DNA of 64,000 nt from an archaeon (lineage in GTDB: Archaea; Micrarchaeota; Micrarchaeia; Anstonellales; Bilamarchaeaceae). Shown here piece by piece: positions 40,112 to 48,840 of the stretch. The DNA is taken from NCBI GenBank assembly GCA_020053355.1, contig JAGVNI010000003.1, positions 1 through 64,000 on the forward strand. Reading direction: 5' to 3'. The position numbers were made by a program, and so were the translations under genes. Under the pieces are notes generated by a model. The model saw nothing but the letters and a program-made list of their open reading frames with translations. It was not told the DNA's origin and did not search any database. Position 1 is the stretch's first letter. Every line of letters begins with the position of its first letter.

Positions 40112-40252
40112 TTATACGCCGAACCGCGCAGTCCGGCGGTATCCGCCGTACGGGTCGTTGGGATTGAAGCGGGCCGGGTGGGCCGATGCGGTCTGGGCGC
40201 CGCAGTGGGCTTCCGCAAGCGTGTAGCTTTGGCAAACGCTGCAGAACCTCAT
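40112..40252 (-). CDS. nop10: H/ACA RNP protein Nop10 (not in ORF track)
   Basis: 46 aa: MRFCSVCQSYTLAEAHCGAQTASAHPARFNPNDPYGGYRRTARFGV; matches Nop10 Cys-motif + AHPxRFxPxDPYGxYRR. Confidence 0.92.
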   Translation of the reverse strand: MRFCSVCQSYTLAEAHCGAQTASAHPARFNPNDPYGGYRRTARFGV

Positions 40253-40264
40253 GCGGAACATCGT

Positions 40265-41017
40265 CTAGGCCTCCCGGTCTGATTTGAAGTCGCAATTGTT
40301 CTTGTGGGCGAACGCGCGGATTTTATCCAGGACGGCATCGAGCTTCTTCTCCGCGGCCTTGTAATCAGGTGCAGAGAGCGAGAGCTTGTAGCGCGGCGCG
40401 CCGAGATAGTGCACGACCGCATCCTCGCCCACATCAAGCGCGCTTTGTATCGATTCGACGCCCCGGGGGTTGTAGCAGACGAGCGTGATTGTCGTGTCCA
40501 CTTCTACCACGGGCTTCTTGATGTTTTTCTGGGCAATCTCGATTATCTTCGCCTTAACGCCCTTTGGCACATCGAGCTTTTTGAGAGCGTCCTCGCCCTT
40601 GAGGCTCGCCTCCTTGAAACATGCGTAAACGTCGTCGAAGTGGGTCTCGATTTCCTTCCGGATAGCGGGCGCATCAGGGACCGCCTTGGCGGCCTCGAGC
40701 GCGAGTTCGAGAAGCTTCGTCCCGCGCTTCTCGTTCTGTATCATTTCGAGCTTGAGCTTCTTCTCCTCCTCGCTGACTCGCTTGATGGAGATGTCGACCT
40801 GGCTCTTTTCCCGGTCGACGCGGTGCACCTTCATGACATGGCGCTGGCCCTCGGAGATGAATTCGTGGATGTTCTTTATCCATCGCGGAGCCACTTCCGA
40901 GACGTGCAAGAAGGCCTCGAGGTTGTTGTACTCCGGAAGCACGCAGAACGCGCCGTAGGGCATGATTTTTTTTATTACCCCGATTACCAGTTCGCCCTCA
41001 TCAGGAAGCTCGACTAT
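40265..41017 (-). CDS. Translation initiation factor aIF2 alpha
   Basis: S1 domain LPDEGELVIGVIKKIMPYGAFCVLPEYNNLEAFLHVSEVAPRWIKNIHEFISEGQ continues upstream of the ORF-track ATG; probable AUA start at 41015-41017 after GGTGAT. Confidence 0.9.
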   Translation of the reverse strand: MVELPDEGELVIGVIKKIMPYGAFCVLPEYNNLEAFLHVSEVAPRWIKNIHEFISEGQRHVMKVHRVDREKSQVDISIKRVSEEEKKLKLEMIQNEKRGTKLLELALEAAKAVPDAPAIRKEIETHFDDVYACFKEASLKGEDALKKLDVPKGVKAKIIEIAQKNIKKPVVEVDTTITLVCYNPRGVESIQSALDVGEDAVVHYLGAPRYKLSLSAPDYKAAEKKLDAVLDKIRAFAHKNNCDFKSDREA

Positions 41018-41071
41018 TCAATCACCAGCCAGAACGATTAACCCGGATTGGATTCCGGACGGATTTATCAA

Positions 41072-41236
41072 TCAGCTTAGTTCAGCCACGACCTTGCCGT
41101 GGACTACCGCGGTTCCACCGCTCGGATGGGCGAGAGGCTCCTTGCAGCCGCCGCACTTCACAATAGAAGTCACATGGCTGAAGATTACCTGCTCATTTCC
41201 ACACTTGCATTGGACCTTGAGATATTTGCCTGCCAT
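41072..41236 (-). CDS. rps27e: Ribosomal protein S27e (not in ORF track)
   Basis: 54 aa: MAGKYLKVQCKCGNEQVIFSHVTSIVKCGGCKEPLAHPSGGTAVVHGKVVAELS; zinc ribbon CKC..CGGC. Confidence 0.93.
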   Translation of the reverse strand: MAGKYLKVQCKCGNEQVIFSHVTSIVKCGGCKEPLAHPSGGTAVVHGKVVAELS

Positions 41237-41255
41237 TTTTTCACCTCAAACCGGT

Positions 41256-41546
41256 TCATGATTTGAACTCGATTTTCTTCGTCGTCCTGCTGCCGACGAC
41301 ACGTTCCTGTTTCTTCTTGCAAACGTTGCACTGGAGGACGAGCTTGTTCCTCTTGCCCTGCTTCTTGACGGTCTTCTCGCCCTTCCTCTTGCTGCCGTGG
41401 CCTGCGAGCCTGCGCTCATGCCTGCGGTTGCCCGCGGCGAGCGAGCTTGCGCGGCCCTTGCTCGCGGCCTTCACCTTGTGCACCTCATGCTTCTTGCAAA
41501 AAGGACAATAGGCGTTGATTTCCTTCGGGAATTTCATGTTTTCCAC
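41256..41546 (-). CDS. rpl44e: Ribosomal protein L44e
   Basis: MKFPKEINAYCPFCKKHEVHKVKAASKGRASSLAAGNRRHERRLAGHGSKRKG...LQCNVCKKKQ. Confidence 0.95.
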   Translation of the reverse strand: MENMKFPKEINAYCPFCKKHEVHKVKAASKGRASSLAAGNRRHERRLAGHGSKRKGEKTVKKQGKRNKLVLQCNVCKKKQERVVGSRTTKKIEFKS

Positions 41547-41752
41547 CTGTAGCCAATCCGCACTCTGATGTGGCAGATCGGCTGAGAATAGCGGATTGAT
41601 TATTGAAACGCTAGGTTTTTATAGTGAGGTGGGACGGCAGTACAATCAGCCTGCCCCGGAGGCGGCAGGACACCGGCAGCGTGACCGGATTGCATGGCCA
41701 GGCGGCAGCGCCGCCTCAAGGACGGGCAACCGGCAAGGCCATATGCCATGAT

Positions 41753-42265
41753 TCAGACGATTTCCGCCATGCCCGCTTTCAGCAGCCATTCCGCTTCCGC
41801 GCGGGGCAGCATCTGCTCCTCGCCCTGCCGGAAAGGGCCGTAGAGGGAATTGTCGAGCCCGCGGTACTGGGAGACGTCTTTGAGTATCTTTATCCGCCGG
41901 GAATTCACCGGAAGCGCATCTTCGCTGTCCCAGACGCTTTTCACCGCCTCCCTGGATTTCTTGATTATCGAGGACAGCTCTTTCAGCAGGTCCCGCTCTT
42001 CGCTCGTAAGCCCGACGCCTTCGCGCTCCCCGCGCACAGCCATAAGGACGATTTTTTCCTCCCGCTTGGACTGGATGGCCAGGATTATTTTCTTGATGTT
42101 CTCGTATTCCTTGATTGTGAGGAGGGATTTCGAGGAGACGGCCTCGCTGCTCTTCTTAATCAGGAGCCCTGAAACGGAGCGGTAGAAATCCTCCGGAAGG
42201 CTGACTATCGCTGAGGACTCCATCTCCTTGCGCTGGATGTCGCGAAGCTCGGAATAATTAAGCAT
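41753..42265 (-). CDS. GINS complex subunit (Gins51-like)
   Basis: LPEDFYRSVSGLLIKK... and C-terminal YGPFRQGEEQMLPRAEAEWLLKAGMAEIV (GINS B-domain signature). Confidence 0.8.
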   Translation of the reverse strand: MLNYSELRDIQRKEMESSAIVSLPEDFYRSVSGLLIKKSSEAVSSKSLLTIKEYENIKKIILAIQSKREEKIVLMAVRGEREGVGLTSEERDLLKELSSIIKKSREAVKSVWDSEDALPVNSRRIKILKDVSQYRGLDNSLYGPFRQGEEQMLPRAEAEWLLKAGMAEIV

Positions 42266-42360
42266 TATGAACCCCCCTTTTTTCCGGCGGAAGGAACCGC
42301 CGGCCCACCATCCGCCCCGCCCTTGTTTCTTTGCAGGTAACGATAGGCAGGTACGGGTTT

Positions 42361-43185
42361 TTATTGTCTTTTCTTTTGGCCCGCGGCAGGCAAATGCGCA
42401 GAATCGGATTTCTCCCTGCCGCGCTTTTTCTTCACCTGGCGTTTTGCCGGAACGACCCGGGAAAGCTCGCCCGATGGCGGAGCAACGGTTTCAGCGGCGG
42501 CTTGCACGGGTGCAGGCTGGATGGGAACGGCTTTCTGCCCATCGCTCTTCCCGGATGCCATGAGGCCTTCTGTCTGGGGCCTGCGGGAATCCTTCTCCTT
42601 CTGGGCTCCGGCCAGGGAAGTCTCGGCCATGGGTTTTGCGCGCCCAATCGGCATACGGTCATTCACGATGATGATTTCCATCTCCTTTTTCTTCCGGATG
42701 CCAAGGATGTGCAGCACTTCGGATACTGCTGACTCGATGATGGACATCTTCTTCCGCCGCTTTTCAGGACCGAGACTGACGCGGTATGGCGTAGCCATCG
42801 GCCCGCCACCGACAGTCCCCCATTTCTCCTGCTCGTCCCCGACGCAGCTCTTGCACAGTTTCCTGCCGTTCCATATGTAGACGCGGCCCTTGAGGTCCTT
42901 TCCGCAGCGGTCGCACTGCTCCGGGTACTGGATGGCGTCCACATGCGGCCTCTCCTGGACGTGCTCCTCGGCCCTGCGGTCCTCGGAACGCAAATCCTGT
43001 ATGCAGTTAGGGCATGACCATTGGCCGCGGTACTGCTGCAGCTCGGATGACGGCAGGTACATCCTGCAGCGATAGCACTGCTTGTTCAGGCCGTAGAACG
43101 AGCACGAGGAGCAGTACATCTGGCCGTCGGAACCGTATTCCACCATGCCTGACGCGCCGCACCTGGAGCAGACTCCGCTGGTCAT
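42361..43185 (-). CDS. Triple LIM-like/treble zinc-ribbon protein with basic disordered tail
   Basis: Six CxxC: CSRC/CSSC, CYRC/CPNC, CDRC/CKSC, then Lys/Arg/Pro/Ala-rich tail. Confidence 0.65.
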   Translation of the reverse strand: MTSGVCSRCGASGMVEYGSDGQMYCSSCSFYGLNKQCYRCRMYLPSSELQQYRGQWSCPNCIQDLRSEDRRAEEHVQERPHVDAIQYPEQCDRCGKDLKGRVYIWNGRKLCKSCVGDEQEKWGTVGGGPMATPYRVSLGPEKRRKKMSIIESAVSEVLHILGIRKKKEMEIIIVNDRMPIGRAKPMAETSLAGAQKEKDSRRPQTEGLMASGKSDGQKAVPIQPAPVQAAAETVAPPSGELSRVVPAKRQVKKKRGREKSDSAHLPAAGQKKRQ

Positions 43186-43250
43186 CGGAGAGTAGTCTCA
43201 TGGGGGGATTAAAAGGGTGATGGAAAAATGGCTGGAAAAATATGGAAAAA

Positions 43251-44162
43251 TCAGTGCGTCTCGGCGTAGCGGCGCATGTCGGGCGGAAGCCCCCCATACA
43301 GGCGGGTCCTCATTTCAGCCATGGGCGGAATGCCGGTGAGCTGTACCCGCCCCCCGCGGCCTTCCTCGGTCTGGCCATACCCCTGCCTGCATAGCTGGAT
43401 CATCTCGCGGTATGTGGCTTCAAAGCGTGAAGATGAGATCTGGCTGAGAGTGACACTGATTGCGAAGCGGCCGACGTTTGAGATGGCAATCGGGATTTCT
43501 AGTTCGCTGGCCTCGATGCCGTCGCCTCTCGCACGGTTCGTGAGCATCCTAATCCGGTAAGGCGAAGCCCGAGTTCCCCCCCCGCCAAGCCACCACCGCT
43601 CCTCCTCGCGCTGCCTCGGCGCAGGTGCTGCCACCGGCCGCTCAGCCGGCTGTGCTGTCCGGGGCTGTGCTGTCGGCGCTCCAGGCTGTATGACCCTGGG
43701 CGGAGGGGCGGCGGGTTGCACCGGCGCTGCTGGTTCCCTTCTCGGCACGGTTGCTGAAACAGGAGGCTGGGGGGGAGGCTCGACGCGCCTCGGCGTGGAC
43801 TCTGTCACGCGGGGCAGGGCCTGGATGGGGACGACATCATAGCGGAATCTCCGGTCGCGCCCGCCGGAACGGATGTGCTGCTCGATGACCGCCTGCTGGT
43901 TCCGCATCACCCAGTTATAGATGAATTCCTGCCTTTCGTTTTGAGGAAGCGTCCGCACGTGCGTAAGCAGCGCCTGCACCACATTGTCCGGAAGGCGGAC
44001 GACGAGGTAGCTGGTGTTGTCGTTAAGAAGGGGGATTGTGAGCGTTATGCTGCGGACTTCGCCGCGCCGCAATTCCACCGGATGCTGCAGGGCTTCGTGT
44101 GCCGCAGCTGCGCGAAGTGTCCTGACGTTGACGTCCGCCTGGAAAGCCGTCGGTTGGGTCAT
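43251..44162 (-). CDS. Hypothetical protein with Pro-rich linker; paralog of next gene
   Basis: MTQPTAFQADVNV start at 44162; central PPPRVIQPGAPTAQP linker. Confidence 0.55.
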   Translation of the reverse strand: MTQPTAFQADVNVRTLRAAAAHEALQHPVELRRGEVRSITLTIPLLNDNTSYLVVRLPDNVVQALLTHVRTLPQNERQEFIYNWVMRNQQAVIEQHIRSGGRDRRFRYDVVPIQALPRVTESTPRRVEPPPQPPVSATVPRREPAAPVQPAAPPPRVIQPGAPTAQPRTAQPAERPVAAPAPRQREEERWWLGGGGTRASPYRIRMLTNRARGDGIEASELEIPIAISNVGRFAISVTLSQISSSRFEATYREMIQLCRQGYGQTEEGRGGRVQLTGIPPMAEMRTRLYGGLPPDMRRYAETH

Positions 44163-44217
44163 GGAATAAATTTGCACGGAAAAGGTTAAAAAGAGGAACA
44201 AGCTCCGACGACGATAA

Positions 44218-45264
44218 TCATTCGGAAGCGTAAGTGCGGACGTCCGCATTCTCCTTCTTCGCGTTCCCTACGACCGAGCCGATGGATTTGACGAGGCTGC
44301 CGGAGCCGGGCGTCTCGTTGACGCCGCGTGCGCGCAGGGCTTCGCTCATGAGAACCGATGCAATGGGCGCAATCTGACCTATAAGCTGGCTCTTCGAGGT
44401 GATTGTGTTCCCGGAAGCGGCGACGAACCTGAGCGAGAGGTAAATCTTTTGTGAAACGTCCGGGCCGGAAAATGTGTATGAGAATTTCTCGCGGTAAAGC
44501 TCGGACCCGGCCGCCCTTTTCGATGGGACCGGGACTTCAATGACATAAGGCTCTGATTCCGTGCCCTTGCCGCCTTTGCGAACAGGCGGGATAGGGGCTT
44601 GCGTGGCGGTGGCGGATTCATTCTGCTTCGGCGCGGGCGCTGCCTTGCTTCCGGGAGCGCTCGGCTGCCCGGGCTGGATTACTCTCCTTCTCTGCGCCGG
44701 CTCACCTGTGCCGCCATCCGGTACAGGAGCTGGCTGGACAGTCCCACCGTCGCTTGGCGCCGGTTGCGGTGTCGGAGGCACTGACGTTGGCGCCGGTGCA
44801 GTCGGCTGAGGTGCAGCTGTCACCGGTGCAGCCGGCGGCGTTGCCGTAGGGGACACGCACGTGAATGTGGCGCGCTGGCTGGAGCCAAGAGCCGTCAATG
44901 CTGCCGAAACATTCCTCTGCATGAGGTCGGCTATGAATGTCTGCCTCTCTGGTTCGGGCCTTTCCGCAGCCGCCTGGCTTACCTGCCCAATGTAGGCGTT
45001 CGGCATAGCCACTTCCATGTAGCGGCCGGTTTCAAGTAGCGGCGTGCGGAAGCTCCTGCCTGTCCGTGAGGTCGAAGTGTATGAGGGCATATTCCCCCGC
45101 TCGACGCTGGCAGTGCAGCGCTGCCTCGGCTGCTCGGCATCGCTTTTAAGCGGAACGCCGAGGGTGAGCCCCAGGGCCACCGCGCCGGCTAGCACCGGAA
45201 CCAGCTTGGAGATGCGCCTATTCTCCAAATGATTTGAATCCTGGCTGTGAGTGAGCTTTCTCAT
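44218..45264 (-). CDS. Secreted/anchored hypothetical protein with Pro-rich linker; paralog of previous gene
   Basis: MRKLTHSQDSNHLENRRISKLVPVLAGAVALGLTLGVPL N-terminal helix; RRRVIQPGQPSAPG linker. Confidence 0.55.
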   Translation of the reverse strand: MRKLTHSQDSNHLENRRISKLVPVLAGAVALGLTLGVPLKSDAEQPRQRCTASVERGNMPSYTSTSRTGRSFRTPLLETGRYMEVAMPNAYIGQVSQAAAERPEPERQTFIADLMQRNVSAALTALGSSQRATFTCVSPTATPPAAPVTAAPQPTAPAPTSVPPTPQPAPSDGGTVQPAPVPDGGTGEPAQRRRVIQPGQPSAPGSKAAPAPKQNESATATQAPIPPVRKGGKGTESEPYVIEVPVPSKRAAGSELYREKFSYTFSGPDVSQKIYLSLRFVAASGNTITSKSQLIGQIAPIASVLMSEALRARGVNETPGSGSLVKSIGSVVGNAKKENADVRTYASE

Positions 45265-45496
45265 AATAATCCATATCTTATAATACGCAGTAGATTTTAT
45301 AAACACACACAACGGCGGATGGAACCGAGGTAAAAGCAGGTTTGGGGCCATAGGAGGCATGGACTGCAGCCGCAGCGCCTTCGGCCCTCCCTTGCATGGC
45401 TTGCGCTAAAGTGGAATACTTATTCTGGGATTGGATGATGTGGGAAAAATAGAGGGAAATAAGAAAAATAAAAATAAAAAATTAAAGAAAGTCTTT

Positions 45497-48400
45497 TCAG
45501 ACCTTCTTGACCTGGGACACGAAGTCCTGAGCCGCAGAGAGTGTGTCAGCCGCTTCTTTGCCGGCCACCACAATCTTCGAGCCCTGGACTACTTCCCTCA
45601 CAACCTTCGTCTCAGCGGTCCAGTCGACCGCAGAGCCTTGGAGGAGGTCTGCCGTTACGGAGTTGACCTTGTCACCACCGACTGATACGAGGGTGTTTAC
45701 GCCCACCGCATCGGTGTCGAGGACGACCAGGTTGCCGTAGCTGCCCGTGTAGGGCGTCGCGACAGTCACTGACGGGGCATTGTTCGGCATTATGACAGCC
45801 GATACGCCGCTCATGTCAGCGGTGCACGATACCGAGCCGGTGCCTGCGCTGCAAGCTCCGACATCTTCGGTTATTTCGAGCACCTTGACGGTCACACCGC
45901 TTACGGTCGCAGACTCGCCTTCAGCCAGGGTCACGATGGTCTTGCTCGCATCAGCAGCCGATGTGGATGATGCTGCGAGGTACCATTGGGCCTTGCCGAG
46001 CGAGTGAGCCATGTCGAACTCCACGGAGTCGTCGTCGAGGGTCTTGAATTTCGAGCCCCTCTCGGAGATGTATCCTTCTTTGACCATCTCCACACCGTGC
46101 TCAACCGGACCTGAAAGATCCAGTGCCGGTGCCGCCGTAAAGTCGTAGAACTCATTCACACCAGCTGTGGTGGAGTCTGCGCCCTGCGGGGTCGCGTGCC
46201 CATAGAGCACTTCCGTGTCGGATGACGTCACCTGCGCATCGGTAGCGCCCGGACCTGCGTACGAATCGAAGTCGAACGTCGCATCGCCCGGGGTTGCACC
46301 ACCAACGTCGTCTACACCGAAAACGAAGTAGTCGACAAAGTCGCTCGATGAGCCCTCGCCCGCCTTCTCCGCAACTGCGAAGAGGAAGTCGCCGGCACTC
46401 CAGGTGGTCTGGCCTCCAGTGTATGCACTTTCGACCAGGTTGCCTAGGCCATCTTCAGCATTGGTGCCCGTAATGCCAGACACGAAGTCAGCGCCGTCTT
46501 CAATCAGGATCGCGCCTCCCTCAGGAGCCGAGAACCCGTTGTCGCCGTCAGCGATGTCTTCGTACCCGATCTCTATGCCATACCCCGGACCGACTGTGTA
46601 GTCGTTCAGGCCGTATACGCTAGAGCTCGCGGAGACCGTCATGAAGACGCTGCCTGGAGCAACTGCCCAGTCGTTACCGGAGGTGCTCACGATGCCGTCG
46701 TCGTCATCATCGCAGATTGCGCCGAAAGCGCCGCCTATGGCGCTGTCGTAGGTCTGCGGTGCCGAATCGTCCGTGTCAACCACGTTCAAGCGGTCTACGC
46801 TGTTCAGGGCCACCAGGAACTCGTCGTCGGAGAGTTCTGCTCCGCCGTCGTCATTCATAGTGAAGGTGCCGCCAGAGGTTCCGGACTTGACGATCATGTA
46901 CGGTGCGAAGATAAAGCATGCGTCGCTGTCACCATCGGTGTCGGCGTCGGGACCATCGTCCTCGCTTATCTTCTTCGTGCTTGCCGTCTTAAGTTCGAAC
47001 TTCAGGCTCGACATGTCCGCGGAAGTGAGGCTCAGGCCTTTGTAGCTGAGTTTCCAGACTTCCGGGTCCTGCACGATTGACAGGTAGTCGCCCTCTTCAA
47101 GCTCGTCCTTGCCGCTGCTTGACATGGCCTCGATGTCCTTGGAGTACAGTATGACTGTCCTCAAGGTATCCGGGTCGTCGGGTTCGGGGTTGTCGTCGTC
47201 ACCGTCATCTGATTCGGCGTCGAGGTTCTTCCATCCGAGAGCCACCTTGTAGCCGTCGTTGTTCCCGTCGTCCTCGCTGAGTTCCTGGTTGTCCACGAGC
47301 TCGAGTTCCTTGGCAAAGATGGCCACGTCGGACCATTTAGCGCCGAAGGTGTAACCCGGAGCGTTCTTGTATACGTGGAACCTGTAGGTCTTGCCGTTTA
47401 CCGTCAATTCCTTGGTCTGGCCTGGGGCAACCTTGTCCTTCTTCAGGGTGTTGCCGTTGGCGTCAAGGACTGAGATAATCGCCCAGGTTCCTTCACCGTG
47501 AGCTTCCAAGTCGTCCAGCTGGAATTTCAGGCCGTCAACCGGGAGCGATTCGCCCTGGTTCAGGATGCCTGCGACGGCTTCCTTTGCCAGTTTAATCGAA
47601 CCACCGTTGACTACCTCGCTTTCGGTCTCGAGTTCGGTGCCGCTGTCGGTGTCAGGCGCGGTCATCTCGCTGATGATCCACTCCTCGCCGAGGAACCAAA
47701 CCTTGAGCCTGTGCGTCTCGGTAGCGTCGTCAATCGTTGTGTCGCCGACGTCCAGCTTGCAGACCGCGTAGTCGTTCTGCTCAGAGCGGGTACATTCGGG
47801 GATGCCGATTTCGGATCCGCCGGGGCCATCGAACTTAAGCGAGTACGCAAGGAAATCCATCTTCCCTACGACATCGTCAGGGTCCGTGCTGAAGTAGTTG
47901 TACCCCTCCAGCCAGAGAGCCTGCCTCTCGACGTATGTGTTGCCCGAGTCGTCGTCGGTCAGCGTCTTGTCGGCAAAGGTAGAGAACTGGTCTCCGCCAA
48001 TCTTGTAGAGCATCGTCTCCGATGCGCCGATGTCGCCGCCTATGCCGTTCGTGAACGGGTTGGCATTCGACGAAGTGTCCGAAGTACTCAACGGGTACTC
48101 GGAGTTCGAGTTGCCTACCGTGTTCAATTCCCTGTCCAACAACTCCCTGTTCAGGTAGTCACCTATCAGGTTGTCGCCAGACCAGGTACCGGCAGCCACT
48201 GAGCCAGGCACTGTTATTTCGAGCCTCGCCTTCTCGTTGCTGATGCTGCAGGTTCCGGTAGCTGAGCCGCCGCTTGGCGTGCACGCCGCTGTTCCAGAGA
48301 CCTGTGCGGTCAGTGTCGAGCTCTTGTAGGTCTCGCTCACCATCTTTCCTGCAATCAAAGCTGCTGCGACACCGTCGCTCGGCTGGGCTTTGCTGCCTAC

Positions 48401-48538
48401 GACAACCTTCGCCACGGGGGCGCCGTTGTCATCGACCAGCGTCGTCGACCCGAACATCAGTCCGGCGAACGCCGCTGAGCTGGCCAAGATTGTCGCGCCT
48501 GCGACAATCGCGCCGATTTTCTTCAGGTTCACTTTCAT
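45497..48538 (-). CDS. S-layer protein (methanogen/DPANN S_layer N/C type)
   Basis: 1013 aa; MKVNLKKIGAIVAGATILASSAAFAGLMFGSTTLVDDNGAPVAKVVVGSKAQPSDGVAAALIAGKM...SVGGDKVNSVTADLL...VAGKEAADTLSAAQDFVSQVKKV; strongly acidic. Confidence 0.88.
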   Translation of the reverse strand: MKVNLKKIGAIVAGATILASSAAFAGLMFGSTTLVDDNGAPVAKVVVGSKAQPSDGVAAALIAGKMVSETYKSSTLTAQVSGTAACTPSGGSATGTCSISNEKARLEITVPGSVAAGTWSGDNLIGDYLNRELLDRELNTVGNSNSEYPLSTSDTSSNANPFTNGIGGDIGASETMLYKIGGDQFSTFADKTLTDDDSGNTYVERQALWLEGYNYFSTDPDDVVGKMDFLAYSLKFDGPGGSEIGIPECTRSEQNDYAVCKLDVGDTTIDDATETHRLKVWFLGEEWIISEMTAPDTDSGTELETESEVVNGGSIKLAKEAVAGILNQGESLPVDGLKFQLDDLEAHGEGTWAIISVLDANGNTLKKDKVAPGQTKELTVNGKTYRFHVYKNAPGYTFGAKWSDVAIFAKELELVDNQELSEDDGNNDGYKVALGWKNLDAESDDGDDDNPEPDDPDTLRTVILYSKDIEAMSSSGKDELEEGDYLSIVQDPEVWKLSYKGLSLTSADMSSLKFELKTASTKKISEDDGPDADTDGDSDACFIFAPYMIVKSGTSGGTFTMNDDGGAELSDDEFLVALNSVDRLNVVDTDDSAPQTYDSAIGGAFGAICDDDDDGIVSTSGNDWAVAPGSVFMTVSASSSVYGLNDYTVGPGYGIEIGYEDIADGDNGFSAPEGGAILIEDGADFVSGITGTNAEDGLGNLVESAYTGGQTTWSAGDFLFAVAEKAGEGSSSDFVDYFVFGVDDVGGATPGDATFDFDSYAGPGATDAQVTSSDTEVLYGHATPQGADSTTAGVNEFYDFTAAPALDLSGPVEHGVEMVKEGYISERGSKFKTLDDDSVEFDMAHSLGKAQWYLAASSTSAADASKTIVTLAEGESATVSGVTVKVLEITEDVGACSAGTGSVSCTADMSGVSAVIMPNNAPSVTVATPYTGSYGNLVVLDTDAVGVNTLVSVGGDKVNSVTADLLQGSAVDWTAETKVVREVVQGSKIVVAGKEAADTLSAAQDFVSQVKKV

Positions 48539-48682
48539 TCTTTCACCTCAATTTTTTTTACACCGTCTTTCTCTCGAAGGGCCGTCGAAAAATAATTATC
48601 GACGGTGTTTGCTTCTTTGCTACGGCCCGAAAACACCGGAGAGAGTCCCCTCCGGCTTAGATAGGGAATACCCTATCTCGAT
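48539..48682 (-). promoter_or_regulatory. Structured 5' leader of the S-layer gene
   Basis: Stem-loops AGATAGGG/CCCTATCT, CCGGA/TCCGG, GGTGTTT/AAACACC, GGGCCGT/ACGGCCC, CCGTCG/CGACGG between the putative TATA box and the ATG. Confidence 0.55.
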
Positions 48683-48703
48683 TCTGAGAGCATGACTGAC
48701 AGT

Positions 48704-48716
48704 ATATTTATAAACA
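48704..48716 (-). promoter_or_regulatory. Putative TATA box of S-layer gene
   Basis: Minus strand GTTTATAAATATA; predicted start ~25 nt downstream falls just before the first leader hairpin. Confidence 0.5.
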
Positions 48717-48840
48717 TTATCCCCGTCCATAAACTGGAGTTTATAAATTGCAGTTTTAATTAAGTCAATAAACGTATGGTAGCTACGATTATAAACGAAC
48801 TTCTGGGGTTTCAGACGTTAGAGATGGTGCCGGCACCGTA

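Noticed and set aside
41600-41750. Possible H/ACA RNA near CCTGCC-CCGGAGGC-GGCAGG-ACA
   Set aside because: Stem too short and no pseudouridylation pocket identifiable by eye
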